Positions 43,204-55,907 are shown, numbered from the stretch's first letter. The stretch is 64,000 nucleotides of DNA from Liolophura sinensis (GCF_032854445.1 NC_088305.1:20199717-20263716); one strand, 5' to 3'. The notes: a model not told the origin generated them from the sequence alone. Numbers and translations are program-made.

Positions 43204-43911
43204 AAAAATTTGCTGAAGATGGCGGGAAAACATATGATCGAAAGATTTCTAGAACATAACTGCACAGACCTAATTAGATTTAAACTGACCAATAAAGGAG
43301 GATAATCGCGAAGAGTTTAGACCGGGTACTACGGAAACTACATAATCTGACAGGGCACATGAGAGTTTACGACCATAAAAAAAGAACAGACCACAATGTG
43401 TGTAAACCCAACACTTGAGCGTCGACGTCATCGTCCTAGTTTACGCCTTTATTATCTGGCTGTGACGTAAAGCACGTGAAGTGGACCATCACTCATTCGC
43501 TTATCTCAACAACAACGCGTCTGTTTTCCAGATAAAAAAAAAAATGACCCGCTTATGCAAAAGATGGCAGCGGGCTAGTACTACCCTTGGAACACGTCTG
43601 AAATGGGACTATGTTCGTTTACGCCACTACTTTCTTTTTGTCGTTGTCAGCTTCCACTCCTTAAGTGTAATTGGTTTCGATCAGCTGTCACTTTTAGTTA
43701 AACGGTTCATGTGTTCCTTGACAGAAAGTTAATGTTACAAACATTGTCCAGGTGCTTTCTTTCGTTGACCCATTTGTTGGATTCTGTCAGATTTGTTTTT
43801 AAGCGATGTTGAAACAAATCCCAGAATCCCTCCGGTCCAATAATATTGACTCTTTGTTGTCTGGTGTGATTCTGACAACAGCAGAAGACATATTCAACGT
43901 CAACTTCCTAA

Positions 43912-44068
43912 AGGACCTCGTACGTGGGAAGGTCTGTAGGAGCCTGTGGATGGTCATGGGCTTCCCCCCGGGCTTTGGCTGGTTTTCTCCCACCATACTG
44001 CTGATCGCCTGCGCATAAGCGAAATATTCTTGACTACGACGTAAAACACCAACCAAATAAATAAATAA
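43912..44068 (+). mobile_element. SINE-A, 5'-truncated
   Basis: CTCGTACGTGGGAAGGTCTG through CGACGTAAAACACCAACCAA and AATAAATAAATAAA. The head is missing. Confidence 0.88.
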
Positions 44069-44254
44069 AGTAGAACTTGAAAAAGAAAATCGTATACGAA
44101 ACGTCAACCATAATATACATTTCAGGTCAATAATTGCAAGACATTGGCAATTTACGACATGCCAAAAACGTGATTATCGCCATTAAAGCTGTTAGCCAAT
44201 AAACAAAAACTAACCTGCAAGCCCTGCGATTAACTTCCCATCTCTATGACCGAT

Positions 44255-44416
44255 TTGGAGCACATGCTGGATAGCACTGTGCTGTACTCAACACAATATC
44301 CTGTTAGTCTCCTATAATCTATATGTTGAATTAATAGACTATGTGTGCTCCATTTGACAGAATAATCCGCTGCAATGACGGAATATATTCCAGCATCACT
44401 CATACAACGCTTTTTA
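44255..44416 (+). mobile_element. MITE-like element (copy 2, diverged)
   Basis: Shares TATCCTGTTAGTCT, TGTTGAATTAATAGACTATG, ACAGAATAATCCGCTGCAAT and TATTCCAGCATCACTCA with the copy at 9454-9663. Terminal inverted repeats are eroded (ATGCTGG / CCAGCAT). Confidence 0.6.
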
Positions 44417-44806
44417 TATTTTGATTTTCGAGATCCGGATTCAATGAGACTCGCAACAAACCCATCTATCATGTCATTCAATCCATGTTGTTATGTGATA
44501 TCAATGATTTTGGGATGTGAACCTAATAACATGTCAGTGCGAAGCACCATTAGACACGAGGCAGTATTTCGAAATCAATATTATATAATAAATAAATAAT
44601 ATAAATAAATTATCGCCATCGCATTTATCAGGGCGATATTTTCATCATCAAGTTAAATCGAGACCGGAAGAACATGCTTAAGCTCGGGTTAGACTCTAAA
44701 TGACGACCAAAAGGGTGTCTATCTCAGATGTTCCATCAACACTTCCATTTATTACCCAAGAATAAATCGCATTCCGCTTACCTAAGTGAAACGATTTAAA
44801 GGCTGT

Positions 44807-44905
44807 AAATTTATTTATTTGATTGGAATTTTTACGCCATATCCAGGAATATTTGACTTATACGATGACGGTTAGCATTATAGTGGAATGAAAGCAGGGA
44901 TACTC
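44807..44905 (-). mobile_element. SINE-A 3' fragment, diverged
   Basis: TTTATTTATTTGATTGGAAT, TTACGCCATATCCAGGAATA and CTTATACGATGACGG. Confidence 0.7.
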
Positions 44906-44909
44906 GGGG

Positions 44910-46540
44910 AGGGGGGTGCTCACGAGCAAACAGCTACGTATAGCCATGCACAATCAGATAAATGAAATAAAATAGTATGCTTATGTACTTTGTATTCCAT
45001 GTATCTATGAATACATATACACACATTTACATATATTCCCATGCATTTGATATTTTATGAAAATATTACCAATATTTATGATATTGTATTTGGAACTTTT
45101 GGGCCATTCCTGATATTTGTACTTGGAACGTGCTGGCCGTTACGTTGGCTCAGTTGGGATGTATACCTTATGTGTAATGTTTGAAACCAGGTCGATCGTC
45201 AGGAAAGTATAGTGAAACGGAGGTGTATTAATACCATTACAGTAGGTGTGCGTCATATACACTTTGCCTACGAACGTGTCAAAGGGTGCGCCTAAGCGAG
45301 GAGAATGTGCCCGAAGTATACCACCGAACTTTGCCGAGTTACTGCCGAAGACTCACGGAATGTTTACAAGTGCTATAACTTTCGACGGCAAGTGAATGCT
45401 TTTCATCGATTGAATTGAATATTACGTTACAGAATGTAATACTCGAGGACAGTAATGCGTATTAAATGTTAGATACATCAAGTGTTTGGGCCTTTCATCT
45501 CTCTCTCTCTCATAACCCACACCACTTTCATCCATAGATATGTACAACGGCCGAGAAAAGGTACGCCAGCTGTATACAGGGCCTCAGACAAACATTAATT
45601 TTCCCATAAGTGACAAGGTCTGGTGCTGTAACTCAGTCCCAAACAACCCTTAGCCAATAAGGTTTGGCGCGTACCTTGCCCAGCCTTTGAGAAAGCAAAC
45701 ATAAAAATCTTGACAAAAGTTGACCGTCAAAATCTGGACCTTTCTATGCCAGTTGCTGAGAGGGATGCCTAGCAACACCATAGGGACGTCACTCGCAGCC
45801 TCGTAACCACCTGTCTCCTTGTGTCCTATTGCACAGAATTTTAAACTTTCATCATTAAAACTCATACCTGCCTAAAGCTTAGACAATTTCCATCGTTTTG
45901 ATACCAAGCATGCACCTATACACAAAAATAGCAGGCTAGCAGCGAAAAAAGACTTTAAACCCTAAAATACACAGAATTAGATTCGTAATCCGAAAAACGG
46001 AAGTGCTAATGGGGTACTGATTCCGTACATGCTTCTACAACACGGGCAATCCCCTCTATTTAATGCATCATCAGCGCATGCGTTACATTAGAATCTACCA
46101 CACATATAAACAGTTGAAACGCAACCCAGTTTGGTTTGTGCCTTCTCAGATATCAGGGTACATGTACTTGTGTAGTTATCTTAAGTGCTGTGTTTACAAA
46201 TCATCGAGGGAGGCCTTTCCTTTGATGTTTTTCGCCAGACATTTGTGTTGGTAATTTGCTAATTCCTATACTCAAACAACACATGACAAGAACGAAGAAA
46301 AAATGTGACCAGAAAAAGAATAGATATCTATTCATCTAAAGTTTTCCTCTGACAGAGGCGAGGAAAGTAGGTGTCAATAATGGTAAACTTGGTGTTCTCA
46401 CGTTTCCACACAAGCCATTGAAAACGCCACAAGAGTTCATACCTTGGACATACCTTAGTACCCTTTATCAATGGTTCTCAAATCACTTTCTTTCTAACCT
46501 ATAGGCGTACACTGTGATTATCCTCTTAACTGGTTGAGAA
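44910..46540. other. Gene-free stretch
   Basis: No supported gene. A minus-strand open frame at 45650-45865 (MSFNDESLKFCAIGHKETGG...) has no recognisable domain and no clear splice context. Confidence 0.45.
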
Positions 46541-46640
46541 TTTATTTATTCATTTGATTGATGTTTATGCCGTAATCAAGAATATTTCACGTATACGACC
46601 GCAGATAACGGGGGAAAAACCCATGGCCATCCACAGGTTC
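46541..46640 (-). mobile_element. SINE-A 3' fragment
   Basis: TTTATTTATTCATTTGATTG, TATGCCGTAATCAAGAATAT, TTCACGTATACGACCGCAG. Confidence 0.7.
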
Positions 46641-46761
46641 CTATGATTAAGAACTACATGTATTTTGTTTTACTTGAAAATTAGAAACGTATAAAAAAAA
46701 GGAGACAAAAAATGCGCCCGAGAATTGTTTTGAATGAAAGTACTCCGGGGAATCAATTTAT

Positions 46762-46868
46762 ATGGTTTCCTCTGGGCTCTGCTCGGTTTTCTCACACCAT
46801 AATGCTGGCCGCCGTCGTATAAGTAAAATATTCTTGAGTACGGCGCAAAACACCAATCAAATACGTGT
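46762..46868 (+). mobile_element. SINE-A 3' half
   Basis: GGTTTCCTCTGGGCTCTGCT, ATGCTGGCCGCCGTCGTATA and GTACGGCGCAAAACACCAAT. Opposite orientation to the fragment 120 bp to the left. Confidence 0.85.
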
Positions 46869-47564
46869 ATAAATCAACTTATATCAGGCACAGCGGAAGT
46901 GTTCCAAACAGACCAATAAGAACAACCTATTCCAAACAGGCATATCTCGTATGGTGTATAGAAGCTCGCTCTCGAGTATACGAGTATTATGTAGGACTGG
47001 CCCAAGGAGCCATCTTTTTTCGAAATTATAGAACTTAATTGGTGTTAGTTTTTATTAGTCTAGAAAATATCATCCACATACTTTAATTTTAGAGGTAGTT
47101 GTAAGAAAGAAAAACTTGCTCACAAAAGTGATCAGCATTTGTTTGGTCAAGAAATACCACTGACCTTAAAAATCATGGTTGAATGTGGTGGTTAGCAGCT
47201 TTTTTTTATGATGGCAGTCTGTTGATCAGATAGGTTCGACTAGGTTTTTTCTTGGTCAGTTATTGGGTGACCAACATTTATTTGGTCATATAGCGACCAA
47301 GTTTTTCTAACAGTGTACATGCTGAAACTTACGGTTTTCGAGTTAGCTCCCGCTTCAAGAAATTACAATCATGGTCATAGAATACATCGAGAGGCTGGAA
47401 ATAATAAACACAAGTAGCTGCCATTGATGCAGAGGGCTATAAATTGCATTTAGCATCTCTGTATTTTCTTCACCTATTTTCTAAATGTAATACTGTGATA
47501 TAATGCTTGTTTGCATTAAACTTCGCACTTTTGAACATTACTTAGACGCATTTCATTGGAGCTC

Positions 47565-47872
47565 TTGGGTCGGGCCATACCAAAGACTTCAAAACATGGT
47601 ACTTGTTGTTGCCTCGGTTGGCGATCAGCACTGAAAGGTTAGAGCAAGGAACAGGACTAGTTGGCCCAGTGTCAGTATTATGTGACAGGGTGGGGTGTCA
47701 TGTCTGGTATTTTCAGCATGATACTTCAATGGCGGCAACACTTTGGCGGCATGGACTCGCCCTGCCATAAGAAGGCACAGTACATGTACACACACCTAAT
47801 GATTCCTCGTCTTCATATCACTGAGACATTTTTAAGTATACGACGTAAAACATGCATGCATACATTGGCGCT
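47565..47872 (+). mobile_element. SINE-B (RUDI/V-SINE-like), head truncated
   Basis: GGGTCGGGCCATACCAAAGA, CACTGAAAGGTTAGAGCAAG, CATGATACTTCAATGGCGG, CTTTGGCGGCATGGACTCGC and TACGACGTAAAACATGC track the 35.1 kb copy throughout. Confidence 0.82.
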
Positions 47873-47979
47873 CAGCAAACAAACATGTTCCAAAAGTAAT
47901 TAAACACAGTGAAGACCAATCCCTCCCCCCCTCCTCCCGACTCCTCTCCAACACCAACACCCTCACCGCAGTTTCCCGT

Positions 47980-48012
47980 TTAGTGAGTGAGTGCTTGGGG
48001 TTTAACGTCGTT
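47980..48012 (-). mobile_element. SINE-B 3' end fragment
   Basis: TAGTGAGTGAGTGCTTGGGG and TTTAACGTCGTTCC are the reverse complement of the SINE-B 3' end. Confidence 0.6.
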
Positions 48013-48014
48013 CC

Positions 48015-49100
48015 CGTTTAGGATTGGCTGTAGCACGCTACTTTCCAGTAACAGAGATGTCATAAGGCCTACATCAACCTACCCGTCAGATGACCCTACA
48101 TCCCATTCCAACCCACCCCACGTGGTCACGTGGCAGGGCACGTGGCGTATCTGTTAATAAGCATCAACTCCAACACTGAAAATCTTCAAAATCGACTTGA
48201 ATTGACTACAAGTGGATGGCACTTATGCTGGGATTGTCAAAAGGACTGGTCTTGTCTAAACAAGAAAAACACCCCGCAGTTATTGCATTCTGGAGATGTT
48301 ATTTCGCGCTTGATTATCATTGATATTGCACAAGCGCCGAGGAAATAATTTGCACTGCAAGGCCTTGAGCATATTCTATCAACGATACCTGTATCAGGTG
48401 ATTTATCTGGCTTGCTCACTCTACTGACTCTACTTCGTTGTGTTAATGTGTTAATTAACAGCTTAGCATCATATCTATAAAAAAAATGACAGGTGAGAAA
48501 ATTCAGGTCAACGGTTTTCACCACCTTGGAACCATTTCTGTGCAGGGCTTGTGGCGTTATGACGTTGTGAAGTTATGACGTTATGACACTACGGGGTGAT
48601 GTTTTTTGGTGCTGAAGGGTATTCGGGTATACATACCATTTAATTCTTTACATACTCGATAAATTTTATATTCTGAAATATTTAGTTTTCATGATTAGTA
48701 GGGAAAGCGAGGAAGTTTGTCAAATTTTGAGGATAATTGTCATTACTTGGTACTTGAACAGGAAAAAAGAAGACTGCAGTAAAGACTTAAACTCTAGAAA
48801 AATCCAGCCTCTTATCAGTTTACATCAATTAACGTATTATTCTAACTGTTATCAAAAATGCTTATAAAATAGCAACTTGTACAACACCTAAGACTGTACC
48901 TAAGTAGAATTAGTTAAAGAACGGAATGTAGTGGTGTTAATTGTTAAGGTAGGAGCCGTCTGAAGTTTAACCACCAAGGCGTTTTCTGTCTTCCAACACG
49001 ACTCATCCACCCAAGCACAAATACAAGAGTTAAATTTGCTAATTCATTCTTGCAAAATTGCAGGTGTGTAGAGGGAGTTCGAATATAATTTTGCAGCAAA
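48015..49100. other. Gene-free stretch
   Basis: A small TTATGACGTTGTGAAG/TTATGACG repeat lies near 48556. Otherwise nothing identifiable. Confidence 0.5.
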
Positions 49101-49101
49101 T

Positions 49102-49150
49102 GTTTATTTATTTATTTATCTGATTCGGCGCCATAATTAAGAATATATAT
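49102..49150 (-). mobile_element. SINE-A 3' end fragment
   Basis: TTTATTTATTTATTTATCTG, GCGCCATAATTAAGAATATA. Confidence 0.55.
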
Positions 49151-49162
49151 TTAAAGATAAAA

Positions 49163-49342
49163 AACCGCAAGAGTCCAGCTCTTGTTGGTATACGTGGGAA
49201 GGTCTGGCAGCAGCCTGCTGATGGTCATAAGTTTCTCCCCGGACTCTGTCCGGTTTCCTCCTATCATAATGTTGGCGGCCCGCACGTATAAGTGAAATAT
49301 TATTGAATACGGCGTAAAACACTAATCCAAAAAAAAAAAAAT
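49163..49342 (+). mobile_element. SINE-A, 5'-truncated
   Basis: GGTATACGTGGGAAGGTCTG, CTCTGTCCGGTTTCCTCC, GTATAAGTGAAATATTATTG and CGGCGTAAAACACTAATCC with an A-only tail. It abuts the opposite-strand fragment just to its left. Confidence 0.85.
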
Positions 49343-49603
49343 AGCGGCGAAAAACAAAACCGTCTAATTTCCCTCAAAGTTGCTTATGTTTCGTAAGCTT
49401 TAATACGAGACCACACTGTGACAGTAAGCCATCGAATACCAACGAAAGTTAGAACGCAGGCTTAGTTTTCTACAACACCCTATAATCATCACAGGTCTCA
49501 CAACGCTAATAGGATCAGCTAATTCCGCCACCCCCCCCCCCCCCACCCCCCATCCCTCTGAAGTCCACAATCCTTGCTATGTGATCTGTTGATAACAGAC
49601 CAG

Positions 49604-49781
49604 GAGCCTGTTGATGCCGTGGATACCATCGACTTCATATCGGATGCATAACTCTTCACTAACTTTATACAGCCCTCGTAAGCTAATTCCAAGAGCCTGT
49701 TGATGCCGCATCTACCATCGACTTCATATCGGGTGCATAACTCTTCACTAACTTTATACAGCCTTCCTAAGCTAATTATTC
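49604..49781. repeat. 89-bp tandem duplication
   Basis: GAGCCTGTTGATGCCG...CATCGACTTCATATCGG..TGCATAACTCTTCACTAACT occurs twice, 89 bp apart (49604 and 49693), with few differences. A C-rich run (about 15 C) lies nearby at 49532. Confidence 0.9.
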
Positions 49782-50908
49782 CCTCTGACACCTTGCAGTG
49801 TTTACCGTCAATACGACCAAACAGGTGTGCTGGTGTTAGTAGTGACCAGGTGTGCGGTGCCAAGCAAGTCCGCTGTCAGGGGCGCCTCTCTTAATAAACA
49901 AATTACCTGATAAGTCTGCTACTGATGACCTGGCTCATGCCATTCGCACATCTCAGGCCCAGTTCGTCTTTCCAGTCTATTATTATATATTCAGCAGTGT
50001 TTGGATGCAGATAAAAGCTAAACGAGCGAAAGCTTCAGGGCCCCCCATAATCAGGAAAGGGCCTAACCGAACTTCATCCAACGTGTAGCTTTTTCCACTG
50101 ACACATTTTGCTTGATTCGGCTTGATTGATTTGTGAATTTCTTAAAGTAACCCGTAAGGCCATATAGCGTGGATCTTAAAAGCGTCTCTTTAATGCATCT
50201 GAAAATGAATTCCACAGATTCCATGAAAATGTATTCCACAGATCATACTTCAGGGTGAACTACAATTGTTTGCTTTAAAAAAAAAATCACGTGACTATGT
50301 GTGTGCATTGTAGTTTTGTAAAATTAACTTGTGTAACATACTTTTATATGAAGTATACAAAAGGCTTTATATCCAAATAATATGTAATGTGTGAATGCAG
50401 GTAATCGTTTAAAACAGCTGATATTTTTCACTTAAAACAACCTTTTTATTAAATAATTAAAAGACGTATGTGTGGTTTTAATTTCTTTGTGGCAACCCAA
50501 GGCCCCTGAATTCTCCTGCTATAACTGTGTAACAAAGACCATGGCCTCTGCGTTTGATGTAGATAAAAGGTTGAGTCAATCTGACCTCGGCACTACGCTG
50601 GCGAATACCCAGTTATAATTACAGAACGTTGCCAGAGAGCGGCTATAGTTTTTACCTGTCTCAGCTCAGCATTTATCTACCAGTTACAGCTCAGTTAACG
50701 CGATCATTTTATCAAGACGTCATGACATTTTTATAGCAGTACACATTATTATATTTCTCTTATGAGTTCGTTCGACAGGTATACCATCTTTGTATACATA
50801 TTCATCCCGGACACCCATATATGGTAATTTCATTAATGAAACTAGTCTCTTGGAATCTGACTTTCATTGGATATTATTTTCCTGTTCGACTGTCTGAATT
50901 CTGAAATG

Positions 50909-51108
50909 GTCGCTGTGAGTTAAAGTCCAGCTCATGCGGGTTTTCTTTTATTGCCGTACGTGGGAAAGGTCTTACAGCAACCTGCGGATGGTCGTGGGTT
51001 TCCCCTGGCTCTGCCCGGTTTCCACCCACCATAATGCTGGCCGCCGTTGTATCAGTGAAATATTCTTGGGTACTCGGCGTAAAACACCAATCAAATAAAT
51101 AAATAAAA
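50909..51108 (+). mobile_element. SINE-A, head-truncated
   Basis: GGTCGCTGTGAGTTAAAGTC to GTAAAACACCAATCAAATAA plus tail. The B box is present but mutated (GAGTTAAAGTCC). Confidence 0.9.
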
Positions 51109-51464
51109 TAAATGAATTCCGAATTAGACTCTTCGCTCACCAATAAGGACTCCGTTATAAAAAGCCCACCCGCAGGGTTCGCGACGTCTACAGGAGCAGT
51201 CACCGTCTTCTTTTTTAGAAAAACATGTGTAACTCTCGCCAGATGGGTAAATATTAATAATATGGCTGCTCCGTCCGATGTACGCAATAATGTACGATTT
51301 TGCCTACTTTAAACTGTGATATATGAGTAATGCAACAACACAAAAATAAAAGTGAGTGATTTTTATACTTTTTTAAATCTCTATGCATGTACAATGTGTA
51401 CATTTCGTGAACATGCTGCTAACAAGGTAGTGTGGAAGTACTACATCACTGATACGCTATATCG

Positions 51465-51738
51465 TACAATAATAAGAGAATACTTTATTGTTCATTAATC
51501 ATGGAACGGTATATCGTCCATTAATAGGGGAATGCTATATCGTTTATTAATAAGAGAACACTTTACCATTCATTAGTTATGGAACGGTATATCGTGCATT
51601 AATAAGGGAATGCTATATCGTTCATTAATAAGGGAGCACTTTATCGTTCATTAATTACTAAACGCTATATCGTTCATTAATTACTGAACGCTAGATCGTT
51701 CATTAATTACTGAACGCTAAATCGTTTATTAAAAAGGG
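51465..51738. repeat. About 26-34-bp minisatellite
   Basis: ACGCTATATCGTTCATTAAT plus TACTGA is the regular 26-bp unit at the right end. Leftward units are longer and read GGTATATCGT..CATTAATAAGGGAATGC. Confidence 0.85.
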
Positions 51739-52613
51739 GAAGGGCAACCAATTCCAAATAATGGCCGTCGTTACCCCTGCGGTAAAGCGTTGTAACAATG
51801 ATGTCCATGAGAAACCCCGGTTGGTCCGCGTGCTAAACAGAAAATCTATAGGCCCTATTCTTTCACTGATCCCCACATTAAATTAACCCACTCAAGATGT
51901 TTCTCTCTATATTGTCTAATGCCGTGTTTTTTACAGGATAAGATTCAGCCAGAAGTAACAGCGGCTAGCAAATGGAAGCTATTTTCTGATTACTCAAGGG
52001 TATACATTGCTATACTTAACACAATGGCGATATTAAATCGTTTTATGCAAAGCATTAATAGAGATCCTGGAAACTGGACAACAAGTTTCTAAACCAACCC
52101 ACCGCTACATCTGTCTCGGGGAACCTAATAATACAACATATTATAAAACAGTTTTAATTCTAGACCAGTATAACCATACATTATGGATGACTGCCATTCC
52201 AGATGATGGTCCGTTTTCTTCTATCACTGTCAAGCACTCTCCATATGGACTGCCATAAGAGGTTCTCAGCTGTAATCGCATGATCTTCACCATACTGATG
52301 TGTGTGTTCTTCCATTTCCCACCAGGTGCGCTATAGAAGTACTAATGTAGGGGAGGCTGGGTACATAGATATAATCGTAAACGTGTATTCCCCCGTGTAG
52401 TAAATGTCAAGCCGCCACACATACATGGCTAAAGAGCATTTAGGCGGTCCACACACATGATTAGAAAATCATTTCTCTGTGTCCTCTAGGTGTGCCTCTA
52501 CTTCATTTAGTATTTGTTCCAGAGCTAAGGAAAGTACGTACACTTAGGTAAAAGCAAAAGAATTGTGAGACGTCATTACTACTTAATTGGCATACCTGGA
52601 GTTGCCTAATTGG

Positions 52614-52616
<3 letters not shown>

Positions 52617-52660
<44 letters not shown>

Positions 52661-52661
52661 A

Positions 52662-52732
<71 letters not shown>
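52617..52732. repeat. (AT)n microsatellite, about 115 bp
   Basis: Pure TA repeats with small TATT/AATA breaks in the middle, self-complementary and able to extrude as a cruciform. It lies directly beside MITE copy 3. Confidence 0.98.
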
Positions 52733-52735
<3 letters not shown>

Positions 52736-52741
52736 TTAAAT

Positions 52742-52917
52742 TATCAGAAAGTCTTTTGTTGCAGCAGATGATTCTGTTAAAATATAACACACATATTCTA
52801 TTAATTAAACCATAACATTCTATTTCACTGACAGGATATTGTGTTGAATAGGACGCACTGTCGCGTTATAATAACAGAATACATTCTAGCATCACTCAGA
52901 GAGCAGACTTTCTGTTA
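52742..52917 (-). mobile_element. MITE-like element (copy 3, inverted)
   Basis: The right end, reversed, is TAACAGAAAGTCTGCTCTCT then GAGTGATGCTAGAATG, matching the copy 1 terminus. The interior ATTCTGTTAAAATATAACAC is the reverse complement of the copy 1 interior. The left terminus has lost the GCTAGAAT motif. Confidence 0.65.
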
Positions 52918-52949
52918 CAATTCAACAGATTATGAGTGGGCGTGGGTGT

Positions 52950-53040
52950 GGGTGTGGAGTGGAAAGGAACCGGGCACAGCCCGGAAGAAACCCACGACCT
53001 GCGTAAGTCCGGAGAGGGAGGTGGACTTGAACTCGCAGCA
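52950..53040 (-). mobile_element. SINE-A internal fragment
   Basis: GGAACCGGGCACAGCCCGGA, GAAACCCACGACCTGCG, GTCCGGAGAGGGAGG and GGACTTGAACTCGCAGC are the reverse of the body and B box, with internal deletions. Confidence 0.7.
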
Positions 53041-53129
53041 CCCAACAAACGGAAAACAAAGGCTATTCAGGTATGCAGGTAAAATGAACACGAATCAATC
53101 CACATTAAAAAATCATGTGAGATTAAATT

Positions 53130-54340
53130 GAGCGTCTATTACACATTTAACTACAGAATCGACAGCAACACTGTAATACAGGGTCAACTGTAACACAGAA
53201 CCCATTTGGAAGCAACGGAAGAAAAATCGAAAGACAGGCAAACAGAGATGAGCTATACGTCGAAGACGTGTATTCCTCTGCAAAGCAAACCGACGTCGCC
53301 ATGACTTCCATGGGACACGGACAGCGTTCAGAGTAGCCGTGTGTCGCATTCCGTGGCCGGGTGCAGCCGTACCATCCTCTGATTTCAAGCATGTGTCATT
53401 AATCTTAGTTGTTATTAATTGATTTTGGTGGAGTGCAAGGTCCATGTTATAACAGCGGCAAGCTGTCACTAATTTAGCTTATAACAGCAGCGTCCGGAAA
53501 GCTGGTTCATAGGGCTTCAGAGAGCCGACTTTGCGTTGTACACTGATATAACCGAAATGTCATCTCCATGTTGCTGGGCTTCCTTCATGGAGCAAATGCT
53601 TTTACCAGCACTGTCAAAACAGTGTGAGTGTTAATTATACAAGAGTGCATTTATGGAATGATGCTTTGGTATGAAAAAAAACATGAATTTTGAAAGAAGC
53701 AACAATCGAATGATATCTCCGTTCTATTGCTCTGTCCCATCATGGGCCAGCAACGTCATGCACATACATATATACACACAACAAAATTATACTTCGTTTT
53801 TCTTGTCCATCCACGAGTTGGGACGTGCAGTGATTTGTATCGACTTTTAACATAACACCAACCGATTCGTTGGGAAAACACCCAGCTCTCAACCACAGCT
53901 TAATCTTGCTCGTCAGTTGAGAATAGCTGCCAAAAACAAAACAGGCATTCTCTTGACTTCACATCTGTTTTTCCTCATGCTCTAAATGTGACGCAATGGC
54001 TTTACACGGAAGCCTGTAGCCCCAGAGGAATTGGCGGACTGTTCCCTTCAAACAGCTAAAACAGCAACATACTGCTATCGCCCTCCAACCGTACAACCGA
54101 TCTTGTCTATTTATAATTGGGCCTGATTACGTAGCATTCTGTCTTTATACATGTTCTCGTTAAAGCTAAACAAACCATCCAATGCATTGCGCACACAGTG
54201 AAATTTATATCACACTGTGTATAAACAGTGAAATGCTTTTGAGTTTGGGCGTTCAAAAATTTCCCAATTTATACATATCCACCACGTCATTAAATTATAA
54301 ATTCCCTTCCAATTCAGTCAATGGATTTAAACTTCTCTTC
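53130..54340. other. Gene-free stretch
   Basis: A minus-strand open frame at 53113-53469 (MTACRCYNMDLALHQNQLIT...) is somewhat GC-richer than its surroundings but shows no domain I recognise. No other structure. Confidence 0.4.
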
Positions 54341-54343
54341 GTA

Positions 54344-54507
54344 TATTTATTTATTTATTTGATTGGTGTTTTACGCCGCACTCAAAAATTTTTCACTAAT
54401 ATACGACGGCAGCCAGTATTAGGTTGGAGGGTACTGGACAGAGAGGGGGAAAACCACAACCGTCACCAATTTGCTGGTAGGCCTTTCCATGTACGACCAG
54501 AGAATCT
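54344..54507 (-). mobile_element. SINE-A 3' half
   Basis: TTTATTTATTTATTTGATTG, TTTTACGCCGCACTCAAAAA, CGACGGCAGCCAGTATT, CCATGTACGACCAGAGAA. Confidence 0.85.
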
Positions 54508-55029
54508 TCGTATATGAAGACGACACTACAATATACAAAAGAACAGCAGAAGCCACTCATGAAAGCTCTTCACGGTAATTAAAGTGTCTCAATATTTTAA
54601 ATTTTAGATTGTTTCCGTGATTCGAGCGAACATTACAGGAATGACGCTATCAATTGCTGGGGATTACTTGTATGAGGCCATGTCCACGGACAACTACCAA
54701 TAGCCACGTGTAGCCATGGTAACGTACGTCATATAGAAGGTCAGCTATATTTTGAAAAATCGCTCATTGCTCTTAATTCCCGAACGTTAAATTTAACTTC
54801 AGTGCAGTCTGGGGTGAAATCAAATGAACAAAACCTTTTTTTTCTCGACCTATTTTTTGTACTGAAAACGATCCCATGTCTCTGGAGGGTAAAGTCGTTA
54901 ACAGGCTTAAATCACGATGTGAGACAGGGCAATGACATATGTCATCGCGTTGAAGCTCAATGCCAATTCTTCTTTCCTATGCCACCTGCCAAAGTACCAC
55001 CCTAGAAGAGCAGTCTGTGATCCGAACCA

Positions 55030-55430
55030 ACAAAAAAGCCTTGTCATTCCGTGAGATATACGCCGCTAACAAGCGACAATGCCTTGTTTTCAAAGCGTCA
55101 CAGTGGTCGCAAGAGACTCTCTGGAAGACCAAGAGAGCCCAGATGCCGTCGTCCGCAAAGGTTTGATTACTTCGACCTCTTGACAGTAATCACCTTCGAG
55201 AGAGCAACAGAAGCTGATGTTTCAGTTAAATGTATCCGGTTACTTCGCTCCATTAATTCACAAGCCAGGCGTTTTACAGCCTGGGAGACTGGAACGTTCA
55301 GATTTCAGCTGTCGACTTGTTGCATGCCCATGTTCTATAGATAGAACATTTGTACTAAAAGCGAACTACAAAGCAACAAAAATGTCTAACAGGTCGGTGA
55401 TGCGCTCGGGTGGGATTAATCACCGGACAA
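55030..55430 (+). pseudogene. Decayed Tc1/mariner-like transposase fragment
   Basis: Read across frames: LSFREIY, then SGRKRLSGRPREP (HTH-linker GRPR-type motif), a stretch resembling the DNA-binding region (RRPQRFDYFDLL), then RSINSQARRF and, in another frame, NRSVMRSGGINHRTK, which resembles the SVMVWGGIS core of Tc1-type transposases. Frameshifts and missing catalytic segments make it a dead relic. The match rests on short motifs, so this is moderate to weak. Confidence 0.4.
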
Positions 55431-55536
55431 AGCCATTTGAATGGTCAACTTATTTCACATTCCTTCCACTACTTTAACAACGTATATGTATGGTACATTT
55501 AGTATGGAGACACTCTAAACACTGTAACGTCAAAAT

Positions 55537-55577
55537 GACAGAATACTTTGTTTTCTGAGTGATGTCAGAATAGATTA
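55537..55577. mobile_element. Possible MITE terminal fragment
   Basis: ACAGAATACTTTGTTTTCTG then AGTGATGTCAGAATAG resembles the inverted terminus of the 9.45 kb MITE (AAAGCCTGTTGTCTGAGTGA TGCTAGAAT). Confidence 0.35.
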
Positions 55578-55613
55578 TATTATTGCTACAAAACTGGTAT
55601 ACTATACGTAATA

Positions 55614-55725
55614 AGGCGGATGGTCGTGGGTTTTCTTCCCGGTTACCTCCCACCATAATGATGGCCGCCGTCGTATAAGTAAAATGTTTTTGAGTACGGC
55701 GTAAAACACCAATCGAATAAACAAA
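55614..55725 (+). mobile_element. SINE-A 3' half
   Basis: GGCGGATGGTCGTGGGTTTT, ATGATGGCCGCCGTCGTATA, GTACGGCGTAAAACACCAAT. Confidence 0.88.
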
Positions 55726-55907
55726 TAAACAAAACTAGTATACGATAGATTTCTTCGGTTATTCAAACACAATACTGGTGGTGAAGCGTGGTAGCGTGCT
55801 GCCTATAGTACAATATCATATATCTAGCAGTAACATAATCTATTTTAAAATCGCACAGAATGCATAAAATTAAGCTAAATTTAACAGATTAGCTCTTACA
55901 GTGTAGG

